A stretch of 9,276 nucleotides of DNA from an uncultured Lachnospiraceae bacterium (GTDB lineage Bacteria > Bacillota_A > Clostridia > Lachnospirales > Lachnospiraceae). The stretch's first letter is position 1. Every line of letters begins with the position of its first letter. Under the pieces are notes generated by a model. It searched no databases, had not been told where the DNA came from, and saw nothing but the letters and a program-made list of their open reading frames with translations. The stretch is taken from NCBI GenBank assembly GCA_910585855.1, contig CAJUGZ010000107.1, forward strand, positions 3,493 through 12,768, in the 5' to 3' direction. The translations under genes were made by a program, and so were the position numbers. Positions 6,275 to 9,276 of the stretch are shown here, in pieces.

Positions 6275-6676
6275 TTACCATACAAATGCAAGTACTTCAC
6301 CGCCAACGTTTAACTTGCGTGCTTCTCTATCTGTAATAATACCTTGGTTTGTAGAAATAATTGCAATTCCCAAACCGCCAAGCACCTTTGGCAATTCATC
6401 TTTGCCTGCATAAACACGAAGACCCGGCTTGGAAATTCTCTTAATTCCTGTAATTACTTTTTCATTTTTATCCTTACCATATTTCAATGTGATGCGAATT
6501 GTCTTAAAATTGCCGTCCTCTACTACTTCAAATTTTTTAATATACCCCTCATTAAAAAGAATATTGGCAATCGCCAGTTTCATCTTGGAAGAAGGTACAT
6601 CTACTGTATCATGTTTTGCAGTATTTGCATTACGAATTCTTGTAAGCATATCTGCAATCGGATCATTCATTGTCAT
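6275..6676 (-). CDS. rpsH: 30S ribosomal protein S8
   Basis: S8 is a primary 16S rRNA binder in the central domain (helix 21) and represses the spc operon in E. coli by binding its mRNA. The 133-residue product has the standard length and motifs: MNDPIADMLTRIRNAN at the N-terminus, VPSSKMKLAIANIL, the RISKPGLRVYAGKDELPKV segment and the C-terminal IISTNQGIITDREARKLNVG ending EVLAFVW. I use the first ATG at 6676 (MTMNDP), 9 nt after GGAGG; the ATG two codons later is less well spaced. The gene is flanked by spacers of 174 nt upstream and 128 nt downstream. Confidence 0.98.
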   Translation of the reverse strand: MTMNDPIADMLTRIRNANTAKHDTVDVPSSKMKLAIANILFNEGYIKKFEVVEDGNFKTIRITLKYGKDKNEKVITGIKRISKPGLRVYAGKDELPKVLGGLGIAIISTNQGIITDREARKLNVGGEVLAFVW

Positions 6677-6850
6677 TTTTTATTGCCTCCTTATTTGCAA
6701 TCTTTGTGAGCAGTTTTCCTCTTTGTGGGCATTTCAGAAGTTTGGCTTACGCCAAACCTCCTTTGAACCACTTACAACCTAACCGGCTGTGTCATTCATT
6801 TTTCTGAACTTACACACAAGTTCCTTATCCTTCCAAATGGACTACTCGGC
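6677..6850 (-). other. Long rpsN-rpsH spacer with no convincing gene
   Basis: This 174-nt spacer contrasts with gaps of 39 nt or less at nearly every other ribosomal-protein junction here. It ends with the rpsH Shine-Dalgarno (GGAGG, 9 nt before ATG). It contains a strong hairpin (annotated separately) and, in the mRNA, two copies of CACAAAGA at 6727-6720 and 6708-6701. Only very short open frames are present (for example GTG-TGT-AAG, 12 codons). No TATAAT-like promoter was seen. Confidence 0.6.
6736..6761 (-). promoter_or_regulatory. GUAA-loop hairpin burying a Shine-Dalgarno-like sequence
   Basis: In the mRNA, GGAGGUUUGGC (6761-6751) pairs with GCCAAACUUCU (6746-6736) to give 11 consecutive base pairs, two of them G-U. 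The loop is GUAA, which fits the stable GNRA class. The 5' arm includes the GGAGG of an AAAGGAGG motif, but no start codon follows at usable distance. There is no U-run after the stem, so it is not an intrinsic terminator. A role in mRNA stability, RNase processing or protein binding is inference only. Confidence 0.6.
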
Positions 6851-7036
6851 TTACCAACTTGCCTTTCTCACTCCCGGAATTTCACCTCTATATGCTAACT
6901 CACGGAAACAAATTCTGCAGATTCCGTATTTTCTTAAATAAGCATGTGGGCGACCACAAATTCTGCAGCGTGTATATTCTCTTGTAGAGAACTTCTGCGG
7001 ACGCTGCTGTTTTACCTTCATTGAAGTCTTAGCCAT
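6851..7036 (-). CDS. rpsN: 30S ribosomal protein S14, zinc-binding type
   Basis: S14 belongs to the 30S head and is needed for late assembly and A-site function. The 61-residue form is the short type-Z version with a zinc ribbon: Cys24 and Cys27 (CRIC), then Cys40 and Cys43 (CRIC). The long, cysteine-free paralogue that replaces it under zinc shortage in some Firmicutes is not in this window. The N-terminus MAKTSMKVKQQRPQKF and the C-terminus GEIPGVRKASW match the family. AGGAGG lies 8 nt before the ATG, and rplE ends 16 nt upstream. It is followed by an unusually long 174-nt spacer. Confidence 0.98.
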   Translation of the reverse strand: MAKTSMKVKQQRPQKFSTREYTRCRICGRPHAYLRKYGICRICFRELAYRGEIPGVRKASW

Positions 7037-7052
7037 GAAATTTTCCTCCTAA

Positions 7053-7592
7053 TTATTTCTGAAACGGCATATTAAACAATGCCAAAAGTTCACGAGCTTC
7101 TTCATCTGTCTTTGCTGTTGTAACGAAGATAATATCCATACCTCTTACTTTATCTACCTTGTCAAACTCAATTTCAGGGAAAATAATCTGCTCCTTGATA
7201 CCAAGTGCATAATTTCCTCTACCGTCAAATGAATTGGCACTGACTCCTCGAAAGTCACGTACACGAGGCAGAGCTAAATTTACCAGACGATCTAAGAATT
7301 CATACATCTTTTCTCCTCTTAAAGTAACCTTGCATCCAATCGGCATTCCCTGACGAATCTTAAAGTTTGCAATCGAATTTTTTGCTTTTGTAATTACTGC
7401 CTTTTGACCAGCAATAATTTCCAAATCTTTCATAGCAGATTCCAAAATTTTTGCATTTTCTTTTGCTTCGCCTACACCCATATTGATTACAATTTTATCT
7501 AACTTCGGAACTTGCAGTGTGTTTTTATATCCAAACTTTTTTACCATACCAGCAACTACTTCATTGCTGTACATTTCCTTATATCTACTCAA
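7053..7592 (-). CDS. rplE: 50S ribosomal protein L5
   Basis: L5 binds 5S rRNA and, with L18, anchors it in the central protuberance of the large subunit. The 179-residue product is full length: MSRYKEMYSNEVV at the N-terminus, PKLDKIVINMGVGEAKENAK, the GQKAVITKAKNSIANFKIRQG stretch, RGEKMYEFLDRLVNLALPRVRDFRG and the C-terminal GMDIIFVTTAKTDEEARELL. The start codon is TTG at 7592: no ATG or GTG precedes the conserved MSR, and GAGGAGG lies 9 nt upstream. In E. coli the S8 repressor acts at the rplE start; I did not recognise an S8 site here. rplX ends 23 nt upstream. Confidence 0.97.
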   Translation of the reverse strand: MSRYKEMYSNEVVAGMVKKFGYKNTLQVPKLDKIVINMGVGEAKENAKILESAMKDLEIIAGQKAVITKAKNSIANFKIRQGMPIGCKVTLRGEKMYEFLDRLVNLALPRVRDFRGVSANSFDGRGNYALGIKEQIIFPEIEFDKVDKVRGMDIIFVTTAKTDEEARELLALFNMPFQK

Positions 7593-7615
7593 CGTCTTTG
7601 GCCTCCTCTCTTCGA

Positions 7616-7927
7616 TTAATCGATCACTTCGCCAGTTGATTTTGCAACACGAACTTTTTTATCGCCTTGCTTCGTAAACCCGATTCTTGTAGGTTTTCCG
7701 TTTTTATCTACATACATCAGATTGGATAAATCAATTGGTGCTTCTTTATGAATGATTCCGCCATTCTGGTTTGCTGCACTTGGTTTGGTATGCTTTGTCA
7801 TCATATTAACACCCTCTACCACAGCAGTATTATTTTTTTTATTTACAAGAAGAATTTTGCCTTCTTTATTTTTGTCTTTTCCTGTGATTACCTTTACAAG
7901 GTCGCCCTTTTTCAATTTCATTGACAC
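7616..7927 (-). CDS. rplX: 50S ribosomal protein L24
   Basis: L24 starts 50S assembly by binding the 5' domain of 23S rRNA, and sits at the tunnel exit. The product carries a KOW motif near the N-terminus (KKGDLVKVITGKDKNKEGK), then VEGVNMMTKHTKPS and the QNGGIIHKEAPIDLSNLM block typical of the family. Two starts are possible. The GTG at 7927 (MSMKLKKGD, 103 residues) is 8 nt from GGGAGG and is preferred. The ATG at 7921 (MKLKKGD, 101 residues) would have a 14-nt spacer. An open extension up to 7969 runs into rplN and lacks family sequence. Confidence 0.95.
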   Translation of the reverse strand: MSMKLKKGDLVKVITGKDKNKEGKILLVNKKNNTAVVEGVNMMTKHTKPSAANQNGGIIHKEAPIDLSNLMYVDKNGKPTRIGFTKQGDKKVRVAKSTGEVID

Positions 7928-7940
7928 AGTTGCCACCTCC

Positions 7941-8309
7941 CTATAATACTTCTGATGCCAAGGAAACAATCTTCATAAACTGTTTCTCTCTTAGCTCTCT
8001 TGCTACTGGTCCAAAGATACGTGTTCCTCTCGGATTTTTATCATCCTTAATAATCACAGCAGCGTTTTCATCGAATCTAATATATGAACCGTCTTTTCGA
8101 CGAGTGCGGTTTACAGTACGTACCACTACGGCCTTTACGACATCACCTTTTTTAACAACTCCACCTGGTGTTGCATCTTTTACACTGGCAACAATCACAT
8201 CACCGATTGCGGCATATCTTCTGGTTGATCCGCCTATCACACGGATACAAAGCAATTCTTTCGCACCTGTATTATCGGCAACCTTCAGTCTGGTTTCCTG
8301 TTGAATCAT
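7941..8309 (-). CDS. rplN: 50S ribosomal protein L14
   Basis: L14 binds 23S rRNA and forms part of an intersubunit bridge close to the factor-binding region. The product has 122 residues, the standard family length, beginning MIQQETRLKVADNTGAKE and containing the signature CIRVIGGSTRRYAAIGD, the KKGDVVKAVVVRT strand pair, and the conserved FDENAAVIIKD and NPRGTRIFGPVAREL blocks. The ATG is 8 nt after an ideal AAAGGAGG. The gene is 39 nt downstream of rpsQ. It ends with TAG, 13 nt before the start chosen for rplX. Confidence 0.98.
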   Translation of the reverse strand: MIQQETRLKVADNTGAKELLCIRVIGGSTRRYAAIGDVIVASVKDATPGGVVKKGDVVKAVVVRTVNRTRRKDGSYIRFDENAAVIIKDDKNPRGTRIFGPVARELREKQFMKIVSLASEVL

Positions 8310-8348
8310 GCCAATAAACCTCCTTTAATTTATTTTACGGCAATCCAA

Positions 8349-8603
8349 TTATCTCGCCTTTTCCATTATTTCTACCAATCTCCATCTCTTATCTTTTGAC
8401 AATGGTCTGGTTTCCATTACTTTTACTTTATCGCCGATGTTACATTCGTTTTTTTCGTCATGAGCCTTTAACTTATAGGTTCTTTTTACGATCTTTCCAT
8501 ATAAAGGATGCTTTACGTGGTCTTCGATTGCAACAACAACTGTTTTATCCATTTTATTACTAACCACTTTTCCTACACGAGTCTTTCTAAGATTTCTTTC
8601 CAC
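8349..8603 (-). CDS. rpsQ: 30S ribosomal protein S17
   Basis: S17 is a primary 16S rRNA-binding protein of the 30S body with an OB-fold. The 84-residue product starts MERNLRKTRVGKVVSNKMDKT, then VVVAIEDHVKHPLYGK and KRTYKLKAHDE, with the conserved C-terminal IGDKVKVMETRPLSKDKRWRL. The start is the GTG at 8603, preceded by GGAAGGAG with an 8-nt spacer. The frame stays open upstream to an ATG at 8678, but that extension overlaps rpmC and carries no family sequence, so it is rejected. The gene follows rpmC by 25 nt. Confidence 0.96.
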   Translation of the reverse strand: MERNLRKTRVGKVVSNKMDKTVVVAIEDHVKHPLYGKIVKRTYKLKAHDEKNECNIGDKVKVMETRPLSKDKRWRLVEIMEKAR

Positions 8604-8628
8604 AACAAATTCTCCTTCCCAAAGAGTA

Positions 8629-8838
8629 TTATTCGGCTGCATTTGCCTTTTCGGCAATAATAGTCTGAATTCTAGCAATATTTTTTCTTACTTCATTAAT
8701 TCTGCTTGTATTATCCAACTGATTTGTTGCGTTCTGGAATCTCAAGTTGAAAAGTTCCTTCTTAGCAGCTACTAATTCGTTTTTTAATTCTGCAGCTGAT
8801 TTTGCCTTTAAATCTTCTACATACTTATTAATTTTCAC
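8629..8838 (-). CDS. rpmC: 50S ribosomal protein L29
   Basis: L29 is a small two-helix protein on the large subunit beside the nascent-chain exit tunnel, near the docking site for trigger factor and SRP. The product has 69 residues with the family hallmarks: an N-terminal helix (DLKAKSAAELKNEL), the KKELFNLRFQNATNQL core and the RINEVRKNIARIQT second helix. I place the start at the GTG at 8838 (MKINKY). It sits just after AAGGCGGTGAT, which differs from the consensus anti-anti-SD at one base. A GTG three codons upstream lies inside that Shine-Dalgarno and is unlikely to be used. The start overlaps the end of rplP by 11 nt. Confidence 0.95.
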   Translation of the reverse strand: MKINKYVEDLKAKSAAELKNELVAAKKELFNLRFQNATNQLDNTSRINEVRKNIARIQTIIAEKANAAE

Positions 8839-9265
8839 TGTTATCACCGCCTTCTAATTCCGCACGAGAAACGATTTTACATTTACACGGCAATTTATGC
8901 ATAGCAAGACGCAACGCCTCTCTTGCTATCTCTTCCTGAACCCCGGAGATTTCGAACATAACACGTCCCGGTTTCACTACTGCTACCCAATACTCCAAAG
9001 CTCCCTTACCAGAACCCATACGAGTTTCAGCAGGCTTTGCTGTAACTGGTTTATCCGGGAATATCTTAATCCATACCTTACCGCCACGCTTGATATAACG
9101 TGTCATAGCGATACGGGCTGCCTCAATCTGATTCGATTTGATCCAACATGGCTCTAATGCCACAATACCGTATTCACCATAAGTGATCGTGTTACCGCGG
9201 GAAGCTTTACCGCTCATAGAACCACGGAACTGTTTACGACGTTTTACTCTTTTAGGCATTAACAT
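8828..9265 (-). CDS. rplP: 50S ribosomal protein L16
   Basis: L16 is a large-subunit protein that binds 23S rRNA near the A site and the peptidyl-transferase region, and is assembled late. The 145-residue product has the full family pattern: a basic N-terminus (PKRVKRRKQFRG), the GNTITYGEYG segment, EPCWIKSNQIEAARIAMTR, the RGGKVWIKIFPDKP block and the ETRMGSGKG loop. The first ATG (MLMPKRVK) overlaps the preceding stop as TAATG and is preferred; an in-frame ATG two codons later gives the commoner MPKRVK start and cannot be excluded. The 3' end overlaps the start of rpmC by 11 nt, so the two are probably coupled in translation. Confidence 0.97.
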   Translation of the reverse strand: MLMPKRVKRRKQFRGSMSGKASRGNTITYGEYGIVALEPCWIKSNQIEAARIAMTRYIKRGGKVWIKIFPDKPVTAKPAETRMGSGKGALEYWVAVVKPGRVMFEISGVQEEIAREALRLAMHKLPCKCKIVSRAELEGGDNSEN

Positions 9266-9276
9266 TATTTATCGCT
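9265..9276 (-). CDS. rpsC: Probable C-terminal end of 30S ribosomal protein S3 (partial)
   Basis: Only the last three codons and the stop are present, reading Ser-Asp-Lys-stop. The TAA shares its last A with the ATG of rplP (TAATG), an arrangement typical of translational coupling inside this operon. The identity rests on gene order: rpsC directly precedes rplP in the S10 operon of nearly all bacteria. The residues themselves are too few to identify a protein. Confidence 0.5.
   Translation of the reverse strand, partial: SDK

Noticed and set aside
6733..6808. Long-range pairing of UUCAGAA (6808-6802) with UUCUGAA (6739-6733), which would compete with the GUAA-loop hairpin
   Set aside because: About one 7-base match is expected by chance in a spacer this long, so it is too weak to claim a switch.
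6740..6814. Resemblance of the mRNA around 6800 (AATGAATGAC) to the start of rpsH, suggesting a partial duplication
   Set aside because: The match is about ten bases and does not continue in either direction.
7921..8304. 127-codon open frame on the plus strand
   Set aside because: It is antisense to rplN, which is a clear full-length L14. The composition (many Ser, Thr, Pro) is typical of a shadow frame.

Overview
The window is a stretch of the conserved bacterial S10/spc/alpha ribosomal-protein supercluster, read entirely from the minus strand, so transcription runs from high to low coordinates. The organism looks like a low-GC, Gram-positive member of the Clostridia, possibly Lachnospiraceae. 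Reasons are the AT-rich composition, strong GGAGG-type ribosome binding sites before nearly every gene, a 61-residue zinc-binding S14, a four-ligand zinc-type L36, a zinc-type adenylate kinase, and a small KOW-domain gene between map and infA. The family assignment rests on recalled protein resemblance and was not checked by search.

Order of transcription: end of a gene that is probably rpsC (9276-9265), rplP, rpmC, rpsQ, rplN, rplX, rplE, rpsN, rpsH, rplF, rplR, rpsE, rpmD, rplO, secY, adk, map, KOW-domain gene, infA, rpmJ, and the first nine codons of rpsM at the window edge. No credible gene lies on the plus strand. Most junctions are tight (39 nt or less) or overlap; rplO/secY and rpsC/rplP use a TAATG stop-start overlap. 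Five starts are non-ATG and are fixed by Shine-Dalgarno spacing or family N-termini: rpmC, rpsQ, rplX and rpmJ (GTG) and rplE (TTG).

The genes work together in making protein: 30S and 50S subunit proteins, initiation factor IF-1, the SecY export channel, methionine aminopeptidase for processing new N-termini, and adenylate kinase for nucleotide balance.

Gene content is ordinary; the interest is in the spacers. (1) A GC-rich hairpin plus U-run with the form of an intrinsic terminator lies between secY and adk. (2) A near-consensus extended -10 promoter lies between infA and rpmJ. (3) A 309-nt spacer between rpmJ and rpsM holds a long imperfect hairpin just after a weak promoter-like sequence, where the S4-regulated alpha leader sits in E. 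coli. (4) rpsH, which encodes S8, the spc-operon repressor in E. coli, is flanked by two unusually long spacers. One carries an 11-bp hairpin with a GUAA loop that buries an orphan Shine-Dalgarno; the other carries two hairpins. I saw no mobile element, CRISPR, tRNA or rRNA, and no clear sign of an unknown multi-gene system.
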